Counted from the stretch's first letter, positions 1 through 8,011 are shown. The stretch: 64,000 nucleotides of DNA from Pseudomonas monteilii NBRC 103158 = DSM 14164 (GCF_000730605.1 NZ_BBIS01000037.1:1-64000); one strand, 5' to 3'. Translations and numbers: made by a program. The notes: generated by a model from the sequence alone, not told the origin.

Positions 1-80
1 TGCACCTTGAGGGTTTGGCAAAGGCGCCGCACCGGGTAATCCGTCGAGTGCTTCTTGATGAAGGCGTACTTCAGCCGCAC
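1..80 (-). CDS. IS3-family transposase OrfB, N-terminal fragment
   Basis: A second frame, overlapping the end of orfA, starts at a GTG (80-78) and translates to VRLKYAFIKKHST followed by DYPVRRLCQTLKV. This is the typical opening of the IS3 OrfB (DDE integrase) subunit. It is normally reached by -1 frameshifting from OrfA, so the GTG may not be a true start. The catalytic DDE part is beyond the left edge. Family assignment is good; start and full length are unknown. Confidence 0.75.
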   Translation of the reverse strand, partial: MRLKYAFIKKHSTDYPVRRLCQTLKV

Positions 81-349
81 TCCTTGGCAAAGTACGCGGC
101 GGCCTTCTTTAAGATGTCTCGCTCTTCCGTCACGCGTTTGAGTTCAGCGCGTAGCTTACGCAGTTCAGCCTGCTGATCATCGTCTTGCTGGCGCAGCTCT
201 TGGGGCTTGCTGTAGACCTTGATCCACGCGTAAAGGCTGTGCACGGACATGCCCAAGCGCTGGGCGACCTCAGCGACAGGCTTGCCTTTCTCGGTCACTT
301 GCTTGACCGCTTCGATCTTGAATTCTTCAGGGTAACGCTGACGACTCAT
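71..349 (-). CDS. IS3-family transposase OrfA (helix-turn-helix subunit)
   Basis: This 92-aa protein opens with MSRQRYPEEFKIEAVKQV, then a helix-turn-helix around residues 20-45 (VAEVAQRLGMSVHSLYAWI) and a leucine-rich coiled coil around 55-85 (ELRKLRAELKRV...ILKKAAAYF). That is the standard OrfA layout: DNA-end recognition plus dimerisation. GGAGGTGCC stands just upstream of the ATG as a ribosome binding site. The stop overlaps the start of OrfB by 10 nt. The gene looks intact, so the element may still be mobile if OrfB is complete outside the window. Confidence 0.9.
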   Translation of the reverse strand: MSRQRYPEEFKIEAVKQVTEKGKPVAEVAQRLGMSVHSLYAWIKVYSKPQELRQQDDDQQAELRKLRAELKRVTEERDILKKAAAYFAKECG

Positions 350-387
350 GGCACCTCCTATTTGGGCCTCATTATGAGGCTTGGAGG

Positions 388-412
388 TGTCTACGAAACC
401 AGGGGCGATTCA
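388..412 (-). repeat. IS3 element terminal inverted repeat (right end)
   Basis: On the minus strand this 25-bp end starts TGAATCGCCCCTGG and continues into TTTCGTAGACA, in the style of IS3-group ends found in Pseudomonas. It abuts the ATG of arfB with no spacer. On the plus strand it carries AGGGG at 401-405, seven bases before that ATG, which could serve as a replacement Shine-Dalgarno. The partner repeat is not in the window. Confidence 0.65.
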
Positions 413-826
413 ATGCTGACCATCTCCAACAACGTGCATCTGCCGGATGCCGAAATCGAGCTGACCTACATCCGTGCGCAAGGCGCGGGTGGGCAGAATG
501 TCAACAAGGTGTCCAGCGCCGTGCACCTGCGCTTCGACATCCCGGCCTCATCGTTGCCCGAGTTTTACAAAGAGCGGCTGCTGGCGCTGCGGGACAGTCG
601 CATCACCGGTGACGGCGTGTTGATCATCAAGGCCCAGCAATACCGCACGCAGGAGCAGAACCGTGCTGACGCATTGGCGCGTCTTGCCGAGTTGGTAATC
701 GCTGCCGGCAAGACCGAGAAGAAACGCCGCCCCACCAAGCCGACCCTCGGCTCGAAGACCCGCCGCCTTGAAGGCAAAGCCAGGCGGAGCACCGTCAAGG
801 CGGGGCGGGGCAAGGTGGAGTTTTAG
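413..826 (+). CDS. arfB: Alternative ribosome-rescue factor ArfB (YaeJ), peptidyl-tRNA hydrolase
   Basis: ArfB rescues ribosomes stalled on mRNAs without stop codons by hydrolysing the peptidyl-tRNA. The 137-aa product has the release-factor-like catalytic domain with the GGQ motif (RAQGAGGQNVNK, about residues 20-31) and a long basic C-terminal tail (KKRRPTKPTLGSKTRRLEGKA) that enters the mRNA channel. Length and motifs match E. coli YaeJ (140 aa). The ATG at 413 follows the IS end immediately; frame-compatible sequence further upstream is IS sequence and is not part of the protein. The native promoter and ribosome binding site have been displaced, so expression now depends on the IS end or read-through. 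Confidence 0.93.
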   Translation: MLTISNNVHLPDAEIELTYIRAQGAGGQNVNKVSSAVHLRFDIPASSLPEFYKERLLALRDSRITGDGVLIIKAQQYRTQEQNRADALARLAELVIAAGKTEKKRRPTKPTLGSKTRRLEGKARRSTVKAGRGKVEF

Positions 827-904
827 TGCGGGTGGTGGAACGTTGCTGACAAGTGTCGGTATCGCCTGAGTGAACAATGACAGTGGCTGTTGGTTGGGGC
901 CATG

Positions 905-921
905 GGGCTGCTAGGCAGCCC
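905..921. terminator. Hairpin between convergent arfB and pcaJ (GGGCTGC family)
   Basis: GGGCTGC and GCAGCCC flank a 3-nt loop. The hairpin lies between convergent genes and lacks a long T tract. The same stem core recurs at 6105-6123 and 28481-28499, and the copy at 6105 also shares the preceding TGGCTGT...GGGCCAT sequence. It is therefore a dispersed family used at gene ends. It may act as a bidirectional terminator or as an mRNA 3'-end stabiliser. Confidence 0.5.
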
Positions 922-969
922 ATCGCAGGCAAGCCACCGAGATTGCGTCTTGCCAGAAGGTTTCGCCGA

Positions 970-1611
970 TCACTTGATCAGCGGCACACCACTCAACGTC
1001 TGCAACTCGTCAAAGTCGATATCCGCACAGATCTCGACCACTTTCAGCCCTTCTGGCGTCACTTCCAGCACAGCCAAATCGGTGTAGATGCGGCTCACGC
1101 AACCAATACCCGTCAGCGGATAAGTGCACTCAGGTACCAGCTTGCTTTCGCCGGTCTTGGTCAGGTGGTCCATCATCACGAATACCTGGCGGGCGCCGGT
1201 GGCCAGGTCCATTGCGCCGCCTACGGCCGGGATCGAACCTTCGGCACCGGTGTGCCAGTTGGCCAGGTCGCCCTTCACCGACACCTGGAAGGCGCCCAGT
1301 ACGGCGATGTCCAGGTGGCCGCCGCGCATCATCGAGAACGAGTCGGCATGGTGGAAGAAGGCACCGCCAGTCAGCAGGGTCACGTGCTGCTTGCCGGCGT
1401 TGATCAGGTCATCGTCTTCCTCGCCCGGCGCCGGGCTTGGGCCCATGCCCAGCAGGCCGTTTTCACTGTGCAGGAACACTTCCTTGTCGCCCAGGTAGTT
1501 GGCCACCAGGGTGGGTGCGCCAATGCCCAAGTTGACGTAGGCACCTTCCTGAATGTCTGCGGCCACGCGTTGGGCCATCTCGGTGCGGGAGAGCTTTTTG
1601 GTGATGGTCAT
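970..1611 (-). CDS. pcaJ: 3-oxoadipate CoA-transferase subunit B (PcaJ)
   Basis: This is the beta subunit of the enzyme that moves CoA from succinyl-CoA to 3-oxoadipate, the penultimate step of the beta-ketoadipate pathway for protocatechuate and catechol. At 213 aa it has the usual length. The SENG signature HSENGLLG carries the catalytic glutamate (Glu50), which forms the gamma-glutamyl-CoA intermediate. The gene starts 8 nt after pcaI and clearly shares its operon. Acetoacetate CoA-transferase subunits are the nearest alternative, but the PcaR-type operator upstream of pcaI supports the Pca assignment. Confidence 0.93.
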   Translation of the reverse strand: MTITKKLSRTEMAQRVAADIQEGAYVNLGIGAPTLVANYLGDKEVFLHSENGLLGMGPSPAPGEEDDDLINAGKQHVTLLTGGAFFHHADSFSMMRGGHLDIAVLGAFQVSVKGDLANWHTGAEGSIPAVGGAMDLATGARQVFVMMDHLTKTGESKLVPECTYPLTGIGCVSRIYTDLAVLEVTPEGLKVVEICADIDFDELQTLSGVPLIK

Positions 1612-1619
1612 GGCAGGCC

Positions 1620-2315
1620 TCAGACAGCGTTGGCGATCGAAGAAGCGGCAGCACCGGTAACGGCGACCACGCGCTGGACGAAGATACCCGGAGTGATGAT
1701 GTGTTCCGGGTCCAGTTCACCGAGTTCGACAACCTGGTCGACCTGGGCGATGGCGGTCTTGGCGGCCATGGCCATGATCGGGCCGAAGTTGCGGGCGGCC
1801 TTGCGGTAGGTCAGGTTGCCCCAGCGGTCGCCCTTGTGCGCCTTGATCAGCGCAAAGTCGGCGTGCAGCGGCATTTCCAGCACGTACATGCGGCCGTCGA
1901 TTTCACGGGTTTCCTTGCCTTCGGCCAGCAGGGTGCCGTAGCCGGTCGGCGAGAAGAACGCACCAATGCCCGAGCCTGCGGCGCGGATGCGCTCGGCCAG
2001 GTTGCCTTGCGGCACCACTTCCAGCTCGATCTTGCCGGCGCGGTACAGTTCGTCGAACACGTAAGAGTCGGACTGGCGCGGGAACGAGCAGACCACCTTG
2101 CGCACGCTGCCTGCCATGAGCAGCGCGGCCAGGCCGATCTCGCCGTTACCGGCGTTGTTGCTGATGATGGTCAGGTCGCGGGCACCGGTGGCGATCAGGC
2201 CGTCGATCAGCTCGGACGGCATGCCCGCCGTGCCAAAGCCACCGACCATGATGGTGGAACCGTCGGTAATCCCTTCCACCGCGCTGGCGATGGACTCGTA
2301 CGTTTTATTGATCAA
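1620..2315 (-). CDS. pcaI: 3-oxoadipate CoA-transferase subunit A (PcaI)
   Basis: This is the alpha subunit, 231 aa, pairing with PcaJ. It has the CoA-transferase family I glycine loop GGFGTAGMP near residue 26 and the ISNNAG motif. I chose the TTG at 2315 as start: AGGAG lies 6 nt upstream, the product begins (M)INKTYESIA as in P. putida PcaI, and further upstream the frame runs through promoter and operator sequence. It is first in the pcaIJ operon and is expected to be activated by PcaR with 3-oxoadipate through the boxes at 2467-2500. Confidence 0.92.
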   Translation of the reverse strand: MINKTYESIASAVEGITDGSTIMVGGFGTAGMPSELIDGLIATGARDLTIISNNAGNGEIGLAALLMAGSVRKVVCSFPRQSDSYVFDELYRAGKIELEVVPQGNLAERIRAAGSGIGAFFSPTGYGTLLAEGKETREIDGRMYVLEMPLHADFALIKAHKGDRWGNLTYRKAARNFGPIMAMAAKTAIAQVDQVVELGELDPEHIITPGIFVQRVVAVTGAAASSIANAV

Positions 2316-2466
2316 GGCGAGCTCCTGGTTGTTCCTGGAGTTGTGGTTGTCGGGCTGGCCGGAGCGCGTGACGCGATGGGGCCTGTCAGCGCTTGAAATT
2401 ACTTGCTGACTTTCGCTATAGCGTGCCGCAAGATTGGGTAACAGTAGAGGGGGTTTGGCTGAATTT

Positions 2467-2500
2467 GTGCGATTATCGAACTGTTGTGCGATGTGCGAGC
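2467..2500 (-). promoter_or_regulatory. PcaR operator (two tandem 15-bp sites) and pcaI promoter
   Basis: On the minus strand, 2467-2481 reads GTTCGATAATCGCAC, which as I recall is the published 15-bp PcaR recognition sequence at pcaI. A second, imperfect copy (11 of 15 matches) lies at 2486-2500. The inner GATAAT could serve as the -10 box, and no good -35 is visible, as expected for an activator-dependent promoter. The surrounding 2316-2704 gap, between divergent pcaI and the chemoreceptor gene, holds nothing else that I can identify. Confidence 0.75.
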
Positions 2501-2704
2501 AGTTTCGGAAACTATTTGCCCCACTAAAATTGAACGTGTTATCCCTTTGTTGTTGCCCCTCGCTGGTGCGCTCTGCGCTTCTCTGCCACGGTTCTGCACT
2601 GATCAAGTGCAAACAGCTCGCGAAATCACCGAATAATCACCCCAGCCGCGTTGGCGTGCGACTTGCTATCAAATTGCCATTCGATGTCGCGTATGGTGAA
2701 GATA

Positions 2705-4879
2705 ATGTCGCTTTCCAGTGGTTCGATGCAGTTGTCGTCGCGTGAGAAGGGCTGGCTGCCGTGGTTTGGTAAAACCGGCAAATTCAGCATGGGCTGGTCC
2801 TGCCGCCTTAACCGGGCCAGTTACCCGCAGCTCGAGCAAACCTTCGAAGCCATCGCCCACACCCGTGTGCAGTTGCTGCATGAGTGGGCGTGCGAGCAGT
2901 GGGAGCATCTGGCCGAGCTGGCCGATCAACTGGCGCCCGGGCTCGCTCAAGTCGATAGCGCGATGTTGCGCAGCACGCTGGCCCAGGCCGAGGACTTTTC
3001 CGAACTGTTTGTCGTCGATGCCCACGGCACTGTCATCGCTTCGACCTGGCCCCAGCGTGGCACACCGCGTATCGAGCATATGTCAGCCCTGGCACAAGGG
3101 CTGAAAGCCCCCTTCCTGCACGGGCCCTACAGCGACCCGCTGACCTTGCAGATCGGCCCGTCATCCTCGCGCTTTCACGACGAAGTCACGCTGATGTTCT
3201 ACCAGCCCCTCAGGTACGCGGGCAAAGTGCTCGGTTGCCTGTGCGGCCGGGTGCCCAACGACGTGCTGGGCGATCTGATCCAGCGCGAGGCCGGGCATAT
3301 TTACCCCGAGTCGGGTGACAACTACCTGTTCATGGCGCAATCGCGCTTCGACCTTGCCATTCAGCCTGGCACCGCGCTGTCCCGCTCGCGGTTCGAAGAC
3401 GCCACCTTCACCCATGGCGAAAACCTCAAAAGCGGCGTGCGCACGCCCTGGACCACGGTGCAGGTGCAGCGCCATACCGAACTGGAACTGCGCTTCACCG
3501 ACCCCTCCACGCGGGAACTGCACCCTGGCGTAAGGGAGACGATAAGGCGTGGTGAAAACCTGTTCGTGACCTACCCCGGTTATTCGGATTATCGCCACGT
3601 GCCGGTGGTGGGCAAGGGCGTAACGTTCCAGTTGCCGGGCTCACTCGACCGCTGGGGCATGATGTGCGAGGCAGACCTGGAGGAGGTCTACCGCAGGCGC
3701 TCGCTGAGCTACGGTTTGATGAAGCCCTATGTGGCGATCATGGCGGGCCTGTTCGGCTGCAACTACCTGGTGCAGCACTGTGCAGGCCTGCCGCAAGGGC
3801 TGAACGACGCGATCGAGGCCGCGAGCATGCTCGGCGCCACGTTGCTGTTCGGTGTGCTCGGGCCCAAGCGCCTGGCGGCCAGGCTGAATGGCATGAGCGG
3901 CGTGCTGCGCACCATCGCCGAGGGAGAAGGCAACCTGCGCCAGCGCCTGGACACCAGCACTTTGGCCAACGACGAAAGCGGCGACATGGCGCGCTGGATC
4001 AACAGCTTCATCGACCGCCTGGACGCGGTGGTGGGGCAGGTGGTCAAGGCCAGCCGTACCGTCGGCAGCACCAACCAGATGATGCTCGGGCGCAGCCAGG
4101 AAGCCAGCGTGAGCTCCGCCGATGTGGCCGACGCCGTACACCAGATGATGATCATCATGGAAGAGCAGCTTGGCGAGTTGCAGCAGGCTTCGGTCAGTGC
4201 CGAGCAGATGAAGCAGGCCATGGACGAAGTGGTCAGCCGCGCGCGCGAGCAGTACCTGGCGGTGCAGGCGGGCGCGCAGTCGATCCGCGATGTGGTGGCG
4301 CGCTCGTCGTCCAGTGTGCAGCGGCTCGACAGCCGCATGGTCGAGATCGACAACATTACCGGGTTGATCAGCGAAATCACCAACCAGACCAACCTGCTGG
4401 CGCTCAATGCCGCCATCGAGGCGGCGCGCGCCGGGGAGCATGGCCGTGGCTTTGCAGTGGTGGCCGACGAAGTGCGTAGCCTGGCCGCGCGTACCTCGCG
4501 TGCCGCCGACGATATTCGCCATATGGTCGAAAGCCTGCAGGGCGAAACCCGTCAGGCCGTAAGCTTCATGGAGCAGGGCGTGCAGGACGTCGACAACAGT
4601 CTGCGCCTCGCCGAGGACGCCTCTTCGGAAAATGTGCAACTGCACCAGGCGGTGGAGGGCATGTTCGCCATCATCCAGCAGCTCAACCGGCGCAGTGTGG
4701 AATACGGCAAGACCATCGACCAGGTCAACCAGTCCTCCAGCGAGATGCGCCAGACAGCAGTGGTGCTGCAGAGCAGTGCGCAGAAGGTGAAAGTGGATGC
4801 CGGCAAGTTGCAGAAGCTGGTGGGGCAGTTCGAAGTCAGCGATGATGGCGCACGGGGCGCTGTCCCGATCTCTGCTTAG
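2705..4879 (+). CDS. Methyl-accepting chemotaxis protein with a cytoplasmic N-terminal sensor domain
   Basis: From the chosen start the product is 724 aa. Residues 1 to about 345 form a soluble region with no signal peptide. Two hydrophobic segments follow (about 350-370 and 380-400), then a HAMP-like region (GEGNLRQRLDT...) and a methyl-accepting signalling domain whose hairpin tip reads EITNQTNLLALNAAIEAARA. With the helix pair after the sensor, the sensor should face the cytoplasm, unlike classical chemoreceptors. I chose the ATG at 2705 because GGTGAAG precedes it; ATGs at 2684 and 2693 and a TTG at 2651 are alternatives. Its position beside pcaIJ and near the nic genes hints at taxis to aromatic compounds or their products, which is inference. 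Confidence 0.85.
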   Translation: MSLSSGSMQLSSREKGWLPWFGKTGKFSMGWSCRLNRASYPQLEQTFEAIAHTRVQLLHEWACEQWEHLAELADQLAPGLAQVDSAMLRSTLAQAEDFSELFVVDAHGTVIASTWPQRGTPRIEHMSALAQGLKAPFLHGPYSDPLTLQIGPSSSRFHDEVTLMFYQPLRYAGKVLGCLCGRVPNDVLGDLIQREAGHIYPESGDNYLFMAQSRFDLAIQPGTALSRSRFEDATFTHGENLKSGVRTPWTTVQVQRHTELELRFTDPSTRELHPGVRETIRRGENLFVTYPGYSDYRHVPVVGKGVTFQLPGSLDRWGMMCEADLEEVYRRRSLSYGLMKPYVAIMAGLFGCNYLVQHCAGLPQGLNDAIEAASMLGATLLFGVLGPKRLAARLNGMSGVLRTIAEGEGNLRQRLDTSTLANDESGDMARWINSFIDRLDAVVGQVVKASRTVGSTNQMMLGRSQEASVSSADVADAVHQMMIIMEEQLGELQQASVSAEQMKQAMDEVVSRAREQYLAVQAGAQSIRDVVARSSSSVQRLDSRMVEIDNITGLISEITNQTNLLALNAAIEAARAGEHGRGFAVVADEVRSLAARTSRAADDIRHMVESLQGETRQAVSFMEQGVQDVDNSLRLAEDASSENVQLHQAVEGMFAIIQQLNRRSVEYGKTIDQVNQSSSEMRQTAVVLQSSAQKVKVDAGKLQKLVGQFEVSDDGARGAVPISA

Positions 4880-4896
4880 TACACCTGGAAGACTAC

Positions 4897-5076
4897 ATGA
4901 ACAAACTGATCCTCCCTGTCGCCATCTTCGTAAGCGTAATTGCCGCTGGGAAGGCATCCGAGCACTTCGGCCTGGAAGGGGGCTGGAAAATAGGCGTGTT
5001 GTGTCTGGTGGCAGGTGCTGTTCAAATCGTGGTGACGCGTTTTCAACGCGCACCCCGCAAAAACGCTCAATCGTAA
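4897..5076 (+). CDS. Small membrane protein, 59 aa, downstream of the chemoreceptor
   Basis: This short gene begins MNKLILPVAIFVSVIAAG, contains a second hydrophobic stretch (KIGVLCLVAGAVQIVV), and ends in a basic tail (TRFQRAPRKNAQS). Two transmembrane helices are likely. GGAAG lies 6 nt before the ATG. It starts 17 nt after the chemoreceptor stop on the same strand, so the two are probably co-transcribed. I do not recognise the family. An accessory or stability role for the receptor is possible but unsupported. Confidence 0.65.
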   Translation: MNKLILPVAIFVSVIAAGKASEHFGLEGGWKIGVLCLVAGAVQIVVTRFQRAPRKNAQS

Positions 5077-5193
5077 GCCCTGGACATCACTCGTGCGCAC
5101 GCACAAAGCGCACCTCGCATCAGGGCAATGCCTAATGCACGCCTGCTTCAGGCATCATGCAGCAAGCCCCATTCCAAAAGCTGAACCCGCCAA

Positions 5194-6072
5194 ATGTCAG
5201 AATCCACCAACCCCAATCGCGCCATCTACGACCTGGACATGCTCCGCACCGTGGTCATGGTGGCCGACTGCGGCAGTTTCACCACCGCCGCAGCCCGCCT
5301 GCATTCCACCCAGTCCACGGTCAGCCAGAAGGTGCGCCGGCTGGAGGAACTGGTCGGCCAGCAACTGCTAGACCGCAGCAACCGCGAAGTGCACCCGACC
5401 GACGCCGGTGAAACCCTGCTGCGTTACGCACGGCATTTGCTGGCGGTGAGTAATCAGCTGACCGAGGCCATGTCGGGTGGGGTGACGGTGACCGTGCGCA
5501 TCGGCCTGCCGGACGATTTTGTCGCGGGCAAGACGATGCAGGCGTTGGCGGCGTTCAACCGGCGTAATCCGACGGTAAAGCTGGAAATTACCGGTGGCCT
5601 TAGCCGTGACCTGATGAGCACCTATGATCGGGGCGAACTGGACCTGGTGTTGATCAAGCAACGGCGGCACAGCCGTGAGGCCAATGCTTGCCAGCCAGAG
5701 CGTATCGAGTGGATCGACAGTGCGCAGTACCCGTGCTTTGCCCAGGACCCGATTCCGCTGGTGACCTTCCCGCCGCGTGGGCTGTACCGCGATGACATGA
5801 TCAGTGCGGTCGAGGCCATGGGGCGCAGTTGGCGCATTGCATTCACCAGTTCGAGCCTGGCAGGGATTCAGGAGGCGGTGGCCAATGGGCTGGGGGTGAG
5901 CCTGTTGCCATCGCGGGTGGTTGCGGCGGGGCATCGGGTGCTGGGGGTGGAAGAAGGGTTCAAGCCGATCAAAGTGTTTGAGGCGGCGATTTTTCATCGG
6001 CCTACGGCGGATCCGATGGTTATGGCGTTGGCCGAAATTCTGATAGGTATTTTGCGGGCAGAGGGAGAGTAA
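5194..6072 (+). CDS. LysR-family transcriptional regulator
   Basis: The 292-aa protein has an N-terminal winged helix-turn-helix (about residues 13-70: DLDMLRTVVMVADCGSFTTAAARLHSTQSTVSQKVRRLEE) and a C-terminal substrate-binding domain beginning near residue 100 (VRIGLPDDFVAGKTMQAL). It is convergent with the amidohydrolase gene at 6138-7358 and separated from it by a hairpin. The neighbouring amidohydrolase and MFS genes are natural regulatory targets, but nothing in the sequence proves this. The effector is unknown. Confidence 0.9.
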   Translation: MSESTNPNRAIYDLDMLRTVVMVADCGSFTTAAARLHSTQSTVSQKVRRLEELVGQQLLDRSNREVHPTDAGETLLRYARHLLAVSNQLTEAMSGGVTVTVRIGLPDDFVAGKTMQALAAFNRRNPTVKLEITGGLSRDLMSTYDRGELDLVLIKQRRHSREANACQPERIEWIDSAQYPCFAQDPIPLVTFPPRGLYRDDMISAVEAMGRSWRIAFTSSSLAGIQEAVANGLGVSLLPSRVVAAGHRVLGVEEGFKPIKVFEAAIFHRPTADPMVMALAEILIGILRAEGE

Positions 6073-6104
6073 ATCTTGGTCTAGTGGCTGTCAGTCAGGG
6101 CCAT

Positions 6105-6123
6105 GGGGCTGCATGGCAGCCCC
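6105..6123. terminator. Hairpin between convergent LysR and amidohydrolase genes
   Basis: This is a perfect 8-bp stem GGGGCTGC/GCAGCCCC with a 3-nt loop between two convergent genes. The upstream context (GTGGCTGTCAGTCAGGGCCAT) closely resembles that at 882-903, so this is the second member of the hairpin family described at 905-921. It has no strong T tract. Confidence 0.5.
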
Positions 6124-6137
6124 AGGATTTTTGCCTG

Positions 6138-7358
6138 TCAGTGGCGGCGTAGTTCGGCAGCAAACTGCGCAGCCTTCAACTGCAACTGCGCAGGCCCGCC
6201 CCAGAACGCCCCGTGGCGCACGATCACCCGCTCATGAATGGCAGCCGCCACCGCCGCAGCGGCATTCGGTGCCTTGAACAGGATGAAGCTGGCTTCATTA
6301 CCCACCTGCAAGCCGTAGTCCTGTTTACCCATCACGCCGGCACCCGCCTCGGTCGCCATGTGCAACGCTACCCGCAGTTCCTCGTCGGTGTTGAAGCCTG
6401 AGCGGTAGCTGACCAGCATAGCCCGTTGCAGCATGTCGCCGTTGCCGTAGGGCCACCAGGCATCCTGGATGTTGTCGTTGCCGGTAAACACCCGCACGCC
6501 GCCGTTACGCAGGCGCAGGACGGGGGGAAAAGCATGCTCGCCGGGGGCGTTGGTCATGATGGAAATGCCGGCGCCAGCCAGCACTTCGGCGGTGCGGTCG
6601 ACCACGGCATCGGATACGTCGCCCAGCCCATAGGCGTGGCTGACCGCCACCAGGCCTTGCATGCCCAGTGCCTGGGTGCGGGCGGCGATGCGTTCGAGTT
6701 GGGCGATACAGATATCGCCAGGCTCATGCAGGTGGATGTCGACCTTCACGCCATGTCGGTCGGCGATGCCGAACACGATGTCGAGCTGGCCATCGGCATC
6801 GCCATCAAGGGTGGTCGGGTCGATGCCGCCGACCACCTGCACGCCTTCGCGGATGGCCGCTTCCATCACTTCAGCAGTGCCGGGGCAGGTCACCACGCCG
6901 GCCTGGGGGAAGGCCACCAGTTGGATGTCGAGCAGGTCTTTCCACATGTCCCGGGCTTCGAGCATGGCATGCAGGTTGGTAAGGCCGGTGGTGGCGTCCA
7001 CGTCCACATGGCAACGCATGGCCAAGGTGCCAAACGAGGCAGCCTGGCGCATCAGCGCATCGGCGCGCTCGACGATGGGCGGGGCGCCGGCCAGTTCGCG
7101 TTTTTCCACGGCCAGGCGTTCGCGCAGGCTGGCCACGGGTTGGTGCGGGTGCCAGCGGTCACCGACGAAGCTTTTGTCCAGGTGGATGTGGCCATCGACA
7201 AAGCCCGGCAGCGCCAGCAGGCCTTCGAGGTCGATGGTTTCGCGGGCGGGCGTGCTGGCGCGTTGCGGGCCGATGTGGCTGATGCGGCCATTGCTTACGG
7301 CAATGTTCAGAGGCAAGCCATCGGCGTCGATGGCGTTGATGAACTCACGGTCGTTCAT
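6138..7358 (-). CDS. Amidohydrolase, cytosine-deaminase (CodA) subfamily
   Basis: This 406-aa enzyme belongs to the metal-dependent amidohydrolase superfamily. It has the N-terminal HxH-type motif GHIHLDKSF, then CHVDV, a metal/catalytic HLHEPGD, the SHAYGLG histidine and a late aspartate in GNDNIQD. These are arranged as in E. coli CodA (HIHLD, HVDV, HCDE, SHTT, GHDD). It probably deaminates or hydrolyses a small heterocycle; the substrate is unknown. The ATG at 7358 is chosen because the frame upstream lacks family similarity. It is divergent from the MFS remnant at 7643, and a lost transporter-enzyme pairing is likely. Confidence 0.85.
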   Translation of the reverse strand: MNDREFINAIDADGLPLNIAVSNGRISHIGPQRASTPARETIDLEGLLALPGFVDGHIHLDKSFVGDRWHPHQPVASLRERLAVEKRELAGAPPIVERADALMRQAASFGTLAMRCHVDVDATTGLTNLHAMLEARDMWKDLLDIQLVAFPQAGVVTCPGTAEVMEAAIREGVQVVGGIDPTTLDGDADGQLDIVFGIADRHGVKVDIHLHEPGDICIAQLERIAARTQALGMQGLVAVSHAYGLGDVSDAVVDRTAEVLAGAGISIMTNAPGEHAFPPVLRLRNGGVRVFTGNDNIQDAWWPYGNGDMLQRAMLVSYRSGFNTDEELRVALHMATEAGAGVMGKQDYGLQVGNEASFILFKAPNAAAAVAAAIHERVIVRHGAFWGGPAQLQLKAAQFAAELRRH

Positions 7359-7610
7359 GGTTGGGCCTTTTTTACTAACGGCTTGGGTGACGTACCACGG
7401 TAGGGCGGATGCGGGCATGTCTCCAATTAATTATCAGGATCGACAGCAGTGCGTTTCTGGATACAGGCAGTGGAGGTTGGCCTGCATTAAAAAGCCCACT
7501 GAAGTGGATTCCGATAATTAACTTTCAAAGCCTTCGATCTGGGCACAGGATTGATCGCGTGACCCGTCCGACCGCTTGCTGCGGCGTGTTCCGGGCACGT
7601 CATCACACAC

Positions 7611-7622
7611 AATAAAAACAAA
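7611..7622 (+). promoter_or_regulatory. A-rich ARN-type Hfq/Crc-like site before the MFS remnant
   Basis: AATAAAAACAAA gives four consecutive A-R-N triplets 20 nt before the ATG at 7643, resembling the Hfq/Crc catabolite-repression sites of pseudomonads. The rest of the divergent 7359-7642 region contains a 9-bp inverted repeat (TTAATTATC at 7427-7435, GATAATTAA at 7513-7521) that could be an operator. I see no other feature there. This is inference from base pattern only. Confidence 0.4.
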
Positions 7623-7642
7623 TGCCGTGTCGGAGTCCTTCC

Positions 7643-8011
7643 ATGATCAATGATTCCAAGCTGCTGCGTGCCGCCTTGATTTTCATTGCCTGTACTTCAT
7701 TCATCGTCTGTGGTGTGCAACCCATTTTCATGGGGTTGGTCACGGAACAACTGAGCCTGTCGCTCGATCAGCAGGGCTGGGTGCTGTCAGTGTCGTACTA
7801 CATGGCGCTGATCACCACCAACGACCCGACCGGCAAGCTGACGCCGCTGGTCAGTATTACGTTGATGGGGGCGGCTGCCGCGACGCCGGCACTGATTGCC
7901 ACGCTGGTGGAGGGCTCAAACCAGCAGTTGATATTCCTGTTGGGGACGGGGGCGCTGGTCATTGCCTTTGCTGTGACGTGCCTGGGGGCAGGGAGCAAGG
8001 TGGCTTGCTGA
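7643..8011 (+). pseudogene. MFS transporter remnant with an internal in-frame deletion
   Basis: The frame is open for 122 codons. Its first part looks like the N-terminus and first helix of a major-facilitator permease (LRAALIFIACTSFIVCGVQPIF, then QQGWVLSVSYYMAL). It then jumps to a typical C-terminal MFS piece (PTGKLTPLVSITLMGAAAATPALI and a last helix). MFS proteins are about 400 aa with 12 helices, so roughly 270 residues are missing. The junction is near ALITTNDPTGK (about 7800-7830). GGAG precedes the ATG. A functional transporter is very unlikely. Confidence 0.75.

Larger units (their letters stand above)
1..412 (-). mobile_element. IS3-family insertion sequence, one end only
   Basis: The left edge holds the orfA end of an IS3-type element reading leftwards, with its terminal repeat at the right boundary. 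It encodes a complete OrfA and the first codons of OrfB in an overlapping frame, the usual IS3 layout in which a -1 frameshift makes the OrfAB transposase. The outer end reads TGAATCGCCCC on the minus strand, beginning with the TG typical of IS3 ends. The rest of the element, its other repeat and the target duplication lie outside the window. The boundary at 412 is inferred because arfB coding sequence begins at 413. Confidence 0.85.

Noticed and set aside
3641..5053. A 470-codon open frame antisense to the chemoreceptor gene.
   Set aside because: It is a mirror of the GC-rich codon pattern of the real gene; its product is rich in His, Arg and Gln with no domain.
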